DNA from: Venturia oleaginea
Taxonomy: Eukaryota; Ascomycota; Dothideomycetes; Venturiales; Venturiaceae
Direction of reading: 5' to 3'
NCBI GenBank assembly: GCA_013176395.1
Contig: JABMLP010000011.1
Location: 620,001 to 684,000, forward strand
Length of the DNA stretch: 64,000 nucleotides
In this document: positions 21,712-32,700 of the stretch, one piece after another
Position numbering within the stretch: position 1 is the stretch's first letter
Layout of the letters: every line of letters begins with the position of its first letter
Position numbers and translations under genes: made by a program
Notes under the pieces: generated by a model
Told to the model about the DNA's origin: nothing
Database searches by the model: none
The model's input: only the letters and a program-made list of their open reading frames with translations

Positions 21712-23426
21712 ATGATGTTCTCGTCAGTGCTCACGACAGCATTGTCGCTCCTCACTCTCACAAATGCATATTCTCACCTCTCTGGCCCGAACATGATTAA
21801 TCGAGGCATGCACGCACCAAACCCTGCAGATTCTGCAGAAGCACTCATTCAGGTCGCCCTCGGAAATTCAACCTTCACACAGCTCATCGATCATAAGAAT
21901 CCCTCACTAGGAACATTCGAGCAATTCTACTACTACAGCTCGCAATATTGGGCAGGACCAGGATCCCCCATCCTTCTGTTCACACCAGGTGAAGTCAATA
22001 TCACTGGTTACAACTCTTACGCTACAACCAATCGTACATCAGGTGTTCTGGCGCAAAAGCTTGGAGCAGCGGTTATTGTTATCGAACACAGATACTGGGG
22101 AACTTCAAGTCCATACGCAGAACTTTCGACCGAAAATCTCAAATATCTGACTTTGGAAAATTCGATCTTGGATTTTGTTCGTTTTGCAGAGACGATCAAA
22201 CTTCCATTTGCGCCTGAAGGAGGAGCGAATACCACGACCGCTCCATGGATCTTCATTGGTGGATCCTATAGCGGTGCTCTTGCTGCTTGGATCGAAAGTG
22301 TTGCAGGTGGGACTTTCTGGGCTTATTGGAGTTCCAGTGCGCCTGTTAATGCCATGGACTATTGGCAATACTTTGTTCCGGTTCAACAGGGCATGCCAAA
22401 GAATTGCTCTGCGGATGTTACTCGAGTCGTCGAGTATGTTGATCACGTGGGTTTGAACGGAACCCTTGAAGAACAAAAAGCCTTGAAGACCATGTTCGGC
22501 TTCGGAGAACTTGAGCACTATGATGACTTTGCCTCGTCAGTAACATTATCACATACTCACCACAACATAAAAACTAACATGTACACAGCGCCCTCCAAAA
22601 CGGCCCCTGGCTCTGGCAAGGAAACCAATTCTATACCAACAGCGGTTTCTTCAACTTCTGCGACACAGTCGAAGGCGTCAAAGGCGCCGGCGCCCAAAAC
22701 GCGACGATTATCAACTCAACCCTCCCCTCATCCACCGGCGTCGGCCTCCAAAAAGCCCTCACCGGCTACGCAAAATGGACATCAGAAACCTTCATCCCCG
22801 ACTTCTGCTCGTCCTACGGCTACGCCGAATTCCAAGGCAAAAACAACCTTGGCTGTTTCGATACTTATAACGCCAAAAGCCCTCTATTTTCAGACTGGAC
22901 CTTATCAAACCAATTCGACAGGCAATGGGTCTGGATGACCTGCAACGAACCCTTTGGCTACTGGCAAGATGGCGCTCCACAAGATTATCCAACGATTGTT
23001 TCCCGCCTCGTTAACCGCGCATACTGGGAACGTCAGTGCGGTCTTTTCTTTCCCCCTTCGCCCACCGGGGCAACCTACGGCATCGCAGCTGGTAAAACAT
23101 TCGAGGCCCTTAACCAGTATACTGGCGGTTGGTTCATCGATAATTCCACCCGTCTTTTGTATAATAATGGTGAGTTTGATCCGTGGAGGGAGTCGGGTGT
23201 TTCTAGTGAGTTTAGACCTGGGGGGCCGTTGAGGAGTACGGAGAAAATTCCTGTTAATGTTGTGCCCGGGGGATTTCATACTAGTGATTTGATTACTAGG
23301 AACGGGGTTGTTAATGCAGGGTGTTTGGCTGTTATTGAGGATGGGATTCGGATTGTTGAGGGGTGGGTTGGGGAGTGGAAGAATAGGAGTGCGAGTGTGT
23401 ATGATGATGGGCATTTTTATGTGTGA
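21712..23426 (+). CDS. Secreted serine peptidase, family S28 (prolyl carboxypeptidase-like)
   Basis: Two exons, 21712-22535 and 22589-23426, joined across a 53-nt intron (GTCAGT donor, ACTAAC branch site, ACACAG acceptor), give 553 residues. The ATG at 21712 was chosen because it opens a clean signal peptide (MMFSSVLTTALSLLTLTNA); an earlier in-frame ATG at 21565 would bury it. The catalytic triad is visible: Ser185 in FIGGSYSGALAAW, Asp472 in NNGEFDPWRE and His505 in GGFHTSDL. Many N-x-S/T sites fit an extracellular glycoprotein. S28 enzymes cleave after proline, and fungal members act in acidic protein degradation outside the cell. The length matches fungal relatives (about 520-560). The frame is intact; exact substrate specificity is not shown. 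Confidence 0.92.
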
Positions 23427-23836
23427 TGAATTGAGTATATGGGTAGCATAGCATCGTTTGGGTACGAGATAATGGATTAATGATAATCTTCTAACCTCTT
23501 GTTGTTGTTGACTGAATCCAAAGTGAGCTTAGTTATTCAGTACACCTGAACGAGTTGAGTCGGATGAGACTAAACCGCATCGAGCTAACTTGTGAAATGG
23601 CTGTGTAGCTCGATCAGGCATAGCTTGAAAATGCCAGTCACGGGACGGGCCGACTTTTCATCCACCTCTCTCCATGTTTATGCAGGCAATCATCATGGAA
23701 TACGACGGGTTAGAATTCGAGTCCCTTTTCTCAAGCGAAGACATCTGCGAGATAACGCCTACGTCTGCAAGCCGAGACCTAGGCATCCTAGTCACCTGAC
23801 TGAATAATGTAGTCTTGTACCGACTCATGCTCGTCC

Positions 23837-23850
23837 TTAGCATGTCAGTA
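23837..23850 (+). repeat. Target-site duplication, 5' side of retroposon copy 2
   Basis: TTAGCATGTCAGTA here is repeated exactly at 24983-24996. Confidence 0.88.
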
Positions 23851-24982
23851 CAGTTATGGCATTGGCAAGAGTAGGTGCGCGACACAGTAAGTAGTAAGGA
23901 CGCATAGAAGGAGCCTATTGGCGGCAAATCCCCTCCCTGTAAGCTAGCAGACGTAGCCTTGAGCCTCTCCCCAGACTGTTGCGTCCCAGTTATGGCAGTG
24001 GCAAGAGTAGGTGCGCGATATAGCAAGCAGGGAGAGCGACTGGCAGCAGATAGGCTCCGACTATAAGACGACAGGTCTACAACACAATCGGTGCGACACG
24101 ATACGGCAGCTGCTAGAGAACCTCATCTACTATCGTCTCCGCAAACCGTCCTGCTGTAAGCTGATGTCCAGAGCCTTGAGCCTCTCCCCAAACTGTTGCG
24201 TCCCAGTTATGGCATTGGCAAGAGTAGGTGCGCAACACAGTAAGCAGTAAGGACGTATAGAAGGAGCTTATTGGCGGCAAATCCCCTCCCTACAAGCCAG
24301 CAGACGTAGCCTTGAGCCTCTCCCCAGACTGTTGCGTCCCAGTTATGGCATTGGCAAGAGTAGGAGCGCGATATAGCAAGTAGGGAGAGCGACTAGCAGC
24401 AGATAGGCTCCGACTATAAGACGGCAGGTCTATAGCACGATCGGCGCCATACAATACGGCAGCTACCAGACAGCCTCGTCCACGGGCATACCCGGAGTAT
24501 CACACCCAAGCAGCGAAATCACGACTACGATGGTTACTATTGTCTCCAGCATCACACAACCAAATACACCGCCGCATAGGAATCTGGTGTAAGGCAACTT
24601 TCACAAGCAGAAACATACTTAGGGAACCCATTGGCCTTGAGGGATAAGGCGAAACAGATAGACAAGCTGAGCATTAGAGGGAGACTGTAGGTAGAAGGAT
24701 AGCGAAACACGAGGCAATGCCTCTTGAGTCTACATAGCACAGATATACTAGCAGAATAACCAGTATCTACAAGAGCCAGCGGGCATTTGGAGATACTGGT
24801 TAAGGGAAAAGAGGGAGGACGGAGGGGACAGCTGGTCTTGTTTCAGTGAACGGGGCGAAGTGGGGCGCGGTGGATTATATAATCTATCACGTGTCGGCTG
24901 TCTGATGAAGTCCTCCTAACCGGACATAGCTGCGTGATTAAGCGGCTGCAACCGAGTAGGATAAAATCAATCAATCAATCAA
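23851..24982 (+). mobile_element. Retroposon-like repeat, copy 2
   Basis: Sense strand is plus. The copy begins inside a repeat unit (CAGTTATGGCATTGGCAAGAG), so it is 5'-truncated. The anchor GCCTTGAGCC occurs at 23956, 24173 and 24309, giving spacings of 217 and 136 bp. The 3' domain holds the 12-bp inverted repeat (24757-24768 with 24791-24802) and ends in ATCAATCAATCAATCAA directly before the 14-bp duplication. The variable 5' end, the simple-sequence 3' tail and the target-site duplication are hallmarks of target-primed reverse transcription. It lies between the S28 peptidase and the NmrA-like gene. No protein domain was recognised in it. Confidence 0.8.
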
Positions 24983-24996
24983 TTAGCATGTCAGTA
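24983..24996 (+). repeat. Target-site duplication, 3' side of retroposon copy 2
   Basis: TTAGCATGTCAGTA matches 23837-23850 in all 14 positions, immediately after the (ATCA)n tail. Confidence 0.88.
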
Positions 24997-25400
24997 TACC
25001 ATGAGGTACTTCTGCATGACATCTAGGAACCTCCACAGGACGACCGGAGTCAGCCTTCCGAAAGGCAGGCTTGCTTGCTCGCTACCCACGACTAACCTTC
25101 TGCCACTACATCCGTGGCCTTCTTAGTCTCTTACTCGGTCATGGCGAGGCCGAGTACAAGCTTTTGATTCGATCTCTTAGAATCTTGTTCCATTTCACGA
25201 CCATCCCTGAGAGGCTTCGGTCCCAAATGATCCGGCCCGCTGCCTCCTCCGTTTCTTGATCAGTCCGCAAACTGCGATAATTGGCCAACACATCTCGCGT
25301 GACATTGCAGCCTCAGTGAGTCAATCGAATATGGCATTTGACTCTCAAACATTCCCACAGTGCAGAGCATATATTGCAAGTTTACCAACCGACGCCAAAA

Positions 25401-26568
25401 ATGAAGATCGCAATCGCTGGAACAAACAACCTTGCTTTACTGATGGCACACTACGTTGTCGCAGAATCGAGTCATCAGTTGGTTGTGCTATCCCGTCAGG
25501 TCAGTTCTTCCCTTTTGCTTCCTTTGTACATAGAACTCAATATTGTGCCATGAAATCTCGAAAGAGCACTGATTAATTTAGGAACAACCACATCTAAGAG
25601 GGAAAGGATACCAAGTTCTCGCTGTTGACTACGGAGATCAGCAATCCTTGCGTCATGCGGTTATGGGCGTCGATACGATCATATCCACAGTCACTGGTCC
25701 CCCAGCACTGCAACTACTTCATGCCTCTGTGGCTCAGAAAGTGCGCCGCTTTGCACCCGCCGAATTCGAAGGTCGTCCAAGCCAACGGTCCGACCCTGAT
25801 CCGCTAGATCGGGGTAGCAAAATGTACGTCCAAGTTTATATCCAAGGAGAAGAGAAGATAGAGATGGAAGGCATTTATATGTATCGGCAACGTTTTACTG
25901 ACAATCCGCTACAGAATCCAAGGCTGGCTAGACCATTACCGCAACAACATCGAGTCAACCATCTTCTCATGCGGAGTTCTTTACGAAAGATTTGGCCCCG
26001 GTGGACTTGAGAAGCAGCGACTGGGCATAAACTCGAATGTCTGCAAAGAAGGCGACTACATTGTCAACGTTCGAACAATGAAAGCCTCGGCACCGATATA
26101 TGACGACGACAATAGGTGTGATTGGAACATCTCCATGATCTCTGCTCAGGATGCCGCTCGCCTGATCGTCCAAGCAACTTTTCTGCGACAGTGGCCACGA
26201 GAGTTATGCATGGTTGGAGAACGAATGACAGTTTACAAAGTGTGCCAAACGGTTGAAAAAGTTCGAGGTAAGTATCTGTATATTCGCCTTGCTGAGAGCC
26301 AGCTGACTTGGTAACTACAGGCGTTAAATTAGTATCTGCCATCTGGCTCTTTCCCGACACAATTCGAGACGATCTGCTGCTCGCCCAAATCTCTGGCGAT
26401 CTACCCGGGCAAATGCGAGCACATGACTACCTCGAGACCATAAACGGGAGATACGACATTACTGCGCCGGGAAATCTGAGAGAGTTTCCAGAGACAGGAT
26501 ATATTGTTACCTCCACTTTCGAGCACTGGCTACGAGTAGTTTGGGCTGATATTCCCGTCACTCGCTAG
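25401..26568 (+). CDS. NmrA-like / isoflavone-reductase-like NAD(P)-binding protein
   Basis: Four exons, 25401-25499, 25582-25823, 25915-26267 and 26321-26568, give 313 residues. All three introns have GT..AG ends and keep frame. The N-terminus (MKIAIAGTNNLALLMAHYVV) is the first strand and helix of a Rossmann fold; VLSRQ ends strand two, GYQVLAVDYGD marks strand three, and GVDTIISTVTGPPALQ strand four, followed by VRRFAPAEFEG, the family's usual F.P.EFG region. NmrA-like proteins sense or use NAD(P)(H), acting as redox regulators or reductases. The normal glycine-rich turn (GTGGLA) reads GTNNLA here, which may weaken cofactor binding. Its promoter is next to retroposon copy 2. Family assignment is good; substrate unknown. 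Confidence 0.84.
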
Positions 26569-28080
26569 CCATGAGGGATAATAGTGTCAAGAAAGAGGGG
26601 GACTACGCGCTACGGCATTGTGCAGTCGCTACAGATAGTAGACCTATGATTGGATAAGTGCTTCTTGGCAAGTGCAGGCACGGTATGATCTAGGTTTGAG
26701 TTGATACGGTCATTGCAACGGCGGGAAAGGTGTACCTTGGTCAGGTACTTCTTTGCTCGGAATCCCACATTTCTCGTTTCGCATGTGCGGTGTTTGCGCG
26801 TTGGTTATCATATCCGATTTCCTCTTGATTTTCTTGACTTTTCGTCTCAACCGCTATCGATTTTCGATTTTCACTACTGTTTCTTATGCTATACCTTTTT
26901 CACCTTTTCTTAGCCATGTTTTCAGTACTTTACTTCAGCGCTGGCACTTGTATTTAATCACCATTATCACACAAATATTCATGTATGTTTCATCTCCAAT
27001 CAGCAAACGTTCTTGGCTGAGCATGGTTTCACGAAGATAGAATAGCATCCCGAAATCTAAAAAACCTTGTTGTCATCCCGATTGTCCAGACTGTCAGCGA
27101 GGCTGAGCATAGAACTAGAAGCAGCCAATGATCGCATTTTCACAAGGACCTTGATCACCACAAACCGAGATCATATAAAACTCTCGTGCCAAGCACAGCT
27201 GACCAGCTGAGTCCCAGTCTATTCTTACGACCTCGGAGTTTCGTAGGCTCTTTTTCGCAGTTATTGTGCGATTTGGAGCAAAGAATTATTGCATAACCAC
27301 CACCGTCTTCCTGTAACCACTCCACAACGTCGCGGACTCCACCACCACGGGTTCTTGGCCGGGGCGCTATTGACCGAACTAATCGAAATTGGGCATCGAG
27401 CTTGGATATCAGGGAATTGGTATTCAGTCATCTTTGTTTGAGGTGATGATTGTATTGGGTAGGGGGAATTTTCTCATATATTGAACATCTCCCAGAATTC
27501 TGTTCGTGAAGACTGACTGTGCTGTGTGTTTGTGTAGGAAATGCGAGGTTTACTGGTTGAGTGAATACGTATTAATAGCTTCCGGAATATGTATGAAATG
27601 GATGGAGGGAGAGTAACCTGGCCTTCGAGCGAAGTTTTCGTTTGTTTTTTTAACCCAACCTTCGTTATGTAGAATATGAGATTTGGCGTAGTATGGTAAG
27701 ACTTTTATATTGTTGAGGGTACTGCTACACGGCGGATAAACCATATTTACGGTGGAAACCAGTACTTACGGATATAATACTACTGCTCTAGAATGTGCAC
27801 AGGAGGTCAACATAGATGATATCCGAATTCTAGGCACTTTCAACGCCATATCTCCTATTATACTATACCTTCCCGTACAGATCTTACCCTCCTTCTCCCC
27901 ATCCAAAACACCCAATCCCTTCCTATCATCCCATCTCTATACACACACTCATCTCCAACACCATCCAATTCTCTCCTATTCTGTTCAATGTATATCGTAG
28001 GGCCTTGAACACCTGCTTTTTTACTCCTCGTCGGAATTCCTCGATTTCTTCCCGTCGGAGAGAAGTCACAGCATCTAAGA
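26569..28080. other. Intergenic, no protein gene recognised
   Basis: AT-rich, with T-rich tracts on the plus strand (for example 26800-26960). Frames are short and overlapping. It may contain regulatory sequence for the tRNA gene, but nothing specific is supported. Confidence 0.45.
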
Positions 28081-28167
28081 TCCGATGTAGTGTAGAGGTT
28101 TAGCATTATCCGCTTTCAAGTAATTATGAATACCGGATCGACCCGGGTTCGAACCCCGGCATCGGAA
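28081..28167 (+). tRNA. tRNA-Glu (UUC anticodon) with a short intron
   Basis: The acceptor stem is TCCGATG paired with CATCGGA, followed by A. The D arm reads GTG..CAT, the anticodon stem ATCCG pairs with CGGAT around a CTTTCA loop containing anticodon TTC, and the T arm is CCGGG-TTCGAAC-CCCGG. Between anticodon and 3' stem lies an extra AGTAATTATGAATAC, about 14-15 nt, in the usual place for a nuclear tRNA intron (after position 37). Mature length would be about 72 nt. A T-tract (CCTTTTTG) shortly downstream fits Pol III termination. It is alone in a gene-poor region. Confidence 0.88.
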
Positions 28168-29346
28168 GGAGTGGTTTCCTTTTTGTTTCCATCGTCTTTG
28201 ATTCCTCTGGCCAGATCACTTCTCCTTTGCGAGGTTCGCTTCTTTGTTCTTTTCGCTCCATACACATGTTAGCGTTTTCTTGGGAGATAGCATTATCGAA
28301 ACGACATTGCTGGAATTCGTTTGTGTTTTTTAGATGGTGTACCTTGTGTGGTATTACTGGGGCGGATTAGACGGGGGGTTTTTCTACTTTTTGTTTTGTT
28401 CTGTTTCTGGTCTTGTGATCCAGACGGTATTTTCTCTCGTCAAATGGAATGGCTTCCTCTGCTGGAGTCTTGATCAGGCGTGTATATGGATAGGATGTTT
28501 ACTATCTTGTAATTCGAGGCTCGGCTAGGCGTCGGTGGATGTTGCTAAATTCCACCGTAGCAGATTAGAGATATTTGACACTCTATGAAGCATACTCGTT
28601 CGATACCAGGGCTCCAGATTCTGGTCGCGAATAATGAGAAATAGCAGGACGCCTTGGTATAGCGGACGGAATTTAGAGATGCTTGGATGAAGACTGGGCG
28701 ATTGAATCGGCACTTCTGTAACTTGATGAAGTCAATGGCACTGAGCCAGAATTGGGGAGGATGATAATGGAGACAATGGCAATGATGGGGTTGAAGAGGA
28801 AAGGGGAGGAAAAGGAGAGAGAAATCGAGACTCGAGACGCAGAAGTTAATCTATCCGTGTCTTGGCAAAATTGCCGTGATGGGTAGTTTGACGCGTCCAT
28901 CTCTCCTCTCGTCCACTGTCTCCATCAACAAACCCGCGATACCATCTTATGAATGCTAAACCATCGCCTCCGTTTGGAACGCTGAGAGGACACGGTTTGG
29001 ACTTCTTTTCTCTCCCAACAACTCGGCCGAGGATTGGTCGCTCCACAAAATGCCGAACGATAGGGCCAGTCTGGGGAACCTTGTTGTTGAGATGTCGACC
29101 AGAGACTTGCAAACCATCTCAAGTGGCGAACAATACGCTATCATCTCAAGAGTTCTATATCCGTTCTTTTCGCCGACGGCCCGGTCGATCAGATATACTC
29201 TGTGCTGCGCGTGTCGGCGCAAAAGCATGTGGAGGTGGTGCTCATCTCCGATATCAAGTGAAAGATGATATCTTGCCATGATGAAGAGTTGAAGATAGCA
29301 GCAAAATACTTTGATACTTAACCGAGTAGTTCGAGCTTTTTTCATC
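28168..29346. other. Intergenic between tRNA-Glu and the UNC93-like gene
   Basis: Several short frames on both strands (for example 28949-29281 plus, 28956-29525 minus) overlap and show no domain. The minus-strand frame continues into the antisense of the transporter's first exon, so it is a shadow. Confidence 0.45.
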
Positions 29347-31435
29347 ATGTCCGGGCCTGATGCAGTGCCCACTGCTCCGTATGCTGACAACAAAGATGAC
29401 GCTATTGGAAAGCACGATATCTCGCCAATGGACGAACCGCCAAGAGATATTGATGGCGAAGTTAACATGGAGGAATACAGGCAATCTGTGCCTCTTTGGA
29501 GGAGAGTCTGGCAGGACAGCTTCACTCAGATGATGCTGATAAGTATGCAAGCATTCTGTGGGCCAGCTATGTCGGATGCCATTGCAGGTATGAAATTAAG
29601 ATGCCCTTTCAAAATGAAACTGTCTCTAACTCTCTTCAGGGCTTGGCGGTGGTGGACTGGCAACTCCACAGACCTCGAATATAGCGTAGGCAGCATTGTA
29701 CTCATCTCAAATGTGGAAGTCATAGACTGATACGTTCCTTTGTTCATAGTACTGCGTTGACCTATGCTTCGCTCGCGACTGGTATTTGCATCTTGGAATA
29801 GACTTTGGTGAGTGCTAACCGATTGATCAGTATGCTTCTGTGGAGGCCCAATCGTGAATAAACTGGGAACGAAATGGGCACTTGTGATTGGGGCCATGTC
29901 TTTCCCAATCGAGGGATCAGCTTACTACTGCAACAGCAAGTTCGGAACTCAATGGGTACGTACAGACCGACGAGGATCTTAGCCATGATCTGGGCTTTTG
30001 CATGCAGTGATGCATATCTTCCACTAATTGCTACCTATAGTATCTCGTTCTCAGTGGATTGTTCTCTGGAATTGGGACGGGCACCTGGTATGTTGCAGAA
30101 GCGGGCTCCATCATGTCCCTGGCACCATCCCAGTCTCGCGGTCGTTATCTGGCGTTTTGGATCGTATCTCGAAATCTTGGACAACTGGTAGGAGGTGCCA
30201 TCAAGTAGGTTCCCTTCATCGCCTCAAAAATGCAAAAATTTATTGACTGTTCCCGTCAAGCTTATCCAAGAATCATCTCAAAGGCGTAAGTGGTGGTGTC
30301 ACTCCCGACACGTATGTCGCATTCATCATTATTGAATGTATGGCGTGAGTGGTCACAGTTTTCTACATGCAAGACGGCTCTAATAACTCTAGCCTGCCAT
30401 TCGCCTTCCTCATAGCTCCTCTCCAGCATGTCGTTAGATCGGACGGTACTCGCATTCTCTTCTCAGAGAAGTTGAAGACCAAGGAGGAATCCAAGTTGAT
30501 CAGATCAACCATGAAATCGAAGCTCATTCTGCTCTCAGCGTTATGGGCCATTTGGTCTTTCTTCTATGGGTGAGTCAATTCACTTAGATATTACTTGGAG
30601 ACACTGCTGATCAGGACGTAGTGGTACATGGTCCACCTATCTTGGTACCTACTTCGTCGTCCGAGCTCGCGCGCTGTCTTCCCTTATCTCGCCATTCTTT
30701 TGCATGTAAGCCAGAAGCTGTCGTTCCATCGGCTGCGAGTTAGGAATCTCCTTCCCGCCTGACTGTTTACTAATTTCGGCCCAGCGTCGGCTGCTTTGGT
30801 CTAGGTTTCATCCTCGATCTCAAACATCTAAGCCAACGTCATCGTGCTCAGCTTGGTCTAGTCACGGTGGTAGTTCTCAACACTGGCGTCTACATCTGGA
30901 GCATCATTATGCAAGCAAAATTCGAACACAAAAACCCAGGAAAGATTGATTGGGATGACTCAATTTACCCCAAAGCTTTCTTGCCATATTTCTTCGTCCA
31001 GACGACTGGGCCGTTGTCTCAATCCTACATGTACTGGCTCCTGAGTTCATTCGGAACAGATGCGCAGGGTATATACTTAATCGCGGTTTGACTAATGGAC
31101 CAGAGTGCTGACACAATTTAGCAAACGTCCGCAACGGGGCCGCCTTCCGCTGTATCGAAGCTATTGGCCAAGCTATTTCATATGGAATGAACACTCGCAT
31201 TACAACGACTCCTATGGTCGGCTTGTGAGTTATCATCCAGCATCCTTCGAGTCTCGGGCTAAACAAGAACAGCTGTGTGACATTTGGTCTGATGGTGCTT
31301 GCCCTGGTCCCAATGTTCTTCCTTGTCCAGTCCACTCCAGATCGGATTCCGGCTGATGCGGTCCTCGAAGGGCAGCAAATCCATAGCGATCAGGAATTCG
31401 ATGTTGCGGAGAGGATAGAGCCCAAGTTTGACTGA
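29347..31435 (+). CDS. UNC93-like major facilitator transporter
   Basis: Eleven exons keep one frame: 29347-29587, 29640-29685, 29750-29781, 29831-29955, 30041-30204, 30261-30344, 30393-30569, 30622-30705, 30785-31068, 31122-31224, 31273-31435. The product is 500 residues. After a hydrophilic N-terminus it reads MMLISMQAFCGPAMSDAIAG, then TALTYASLATVCFCGGPIVN, YLVLSGLFSGIGTGTWYVAE and QLVGGAIN, the UNC93/DUF895 pattern, and about ten to twelve membrane segments follow. SRGRYLAFWIVSRNLGQ is a typical cytoplasmic-loop motif. Fungal members are plasma-membrane or vacuolar transporters of mostly unknown substrate. No exon is damaged, which argues that sequence quality here is good. Intron density is unusually high for the window. 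Confidence 0.9.
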
Positions 31436-32700
31436 GGTAATCTAGTGATTATCGAGGGCAGTAAAGTCTTGTCTCTTGTCAATGTTGATGAGCCCCGCTC
31501 ATTGGAGATCATATAACTAGTGCCCACAGAAGGTGCTGTGTGTAGCCAGTTTCTTTTCTATACAGCGGAAGGTCATCCATCTCGGCATTCCCTCTGTCCA
31601 CACCTAAGTTACTCCAACTGTTCCAAAATCGGTGTAACAATCGCGACAAATCAGCTTTGCGGCTAAAACAAGCCTGGATAGGCTAGATTAATGTCGACGA
31701 TCCAGGCGCATACGCAAGTTCTATAAAAGTACCGCTCCTAATTGCTTGAAGTTCTTCAAAGAAAGTCCCGAAAAGAAATTCGGCCCATGGCGCGCACGGA
31801 GAGGCCCATGAGTCTAGAAGGGTGGCAGCCTCGCCTTCCTGCATCACATCGTTGCGGCTTGTCGATGGAGTTTGTGGAGAATCATTCGAAGGTAAAGCAA
31901 ATTAATCCTGATGATAGCTGGCGGAAGTGACCATGGCGGAGCGAGCTAGAGCCTGACCAATAATTTTCATGTTCAGCAAAGAGAATTATGTGGAGGTTTT
32001 TAGTCGATGGCGGTGGTCTGGGGTGATTTTGGTGAAAACTTCGTCAGAGACAGAAGAGATATTCTTGTACGGATACATATTCAGACGCTCATCACCATCA
32101 GCCATCTCTTCCTCTTCTATCACGACTTTTCTGCCACGCCTTGGACAATGACGCGGCTGTCGAATATCAGTAGCCTGCTCGACCTAGTTCCGAAAATGTA
32201 TATGTACATCACTCAGAATATCTTGAGACCCTGTACGTCACCTAGGGTAGCCTAGTGTTTATTGGGATCGCGATTCTTTGATGACCAACAAGTGTGCTCA
32301 TAGGCGCAATAGATACACAGCAGCGGGCATGAAAAAAATAGGGAGAGAAAGGCGCGTATGATATATAGTAATAACAATAGGTGCTCAAGTTTCAAATATG
32401 TACAAACGTCCGGACATCGAGTATTGTTAAGGATACTGACGCTAATTTAAGAAAACCCGTGGGATCGTTATGTACACGGCTACCCATCAATTTGCGAGAT
32501 GTGGCCCTCTTGAAGAAAAGGAAATAGCACATCAAAGCGGAGGTTCCCTTGGACTGATAGACACATCATGGTAGAAAGAAAGTGAAAAGACCATGGCTTC
32601 GCTGTGCAGTCGTTGGAGAATGGAGAATAAGGGTCTTAAACAAATCTTCAGCGGAAAGTTGAAGAGAATGCATCTCGAGACACGTCCCCCCCTGCAGAAG
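31436..32700. other. Intergenic, no recognised gene
   Basis: A plus-strand TATA-like sequence (TCTATAAAAGTACC) lies at about 31718, followed by a short frame 31742-31930 (62 residues) without any motif. I see no supported gene. Confidence 0.45.

Noticed and set aside
23690..23790. Possible tRNA-like T arm (GGGACTCGAATTC on the minus strand)
   Set aside because: No matching acceptor or anticodon stem could be drawn.
23658..24026. ORFs within the retroposon copies, such as MLCRLKRQCLVFRYPSTY and repeats with CQCHNWDATVWGEAQ
   Set aside because: They lie mostly antisense to the inferred element strand, are interrupted by stops between units and show no domain. I kept the element as non-coding.
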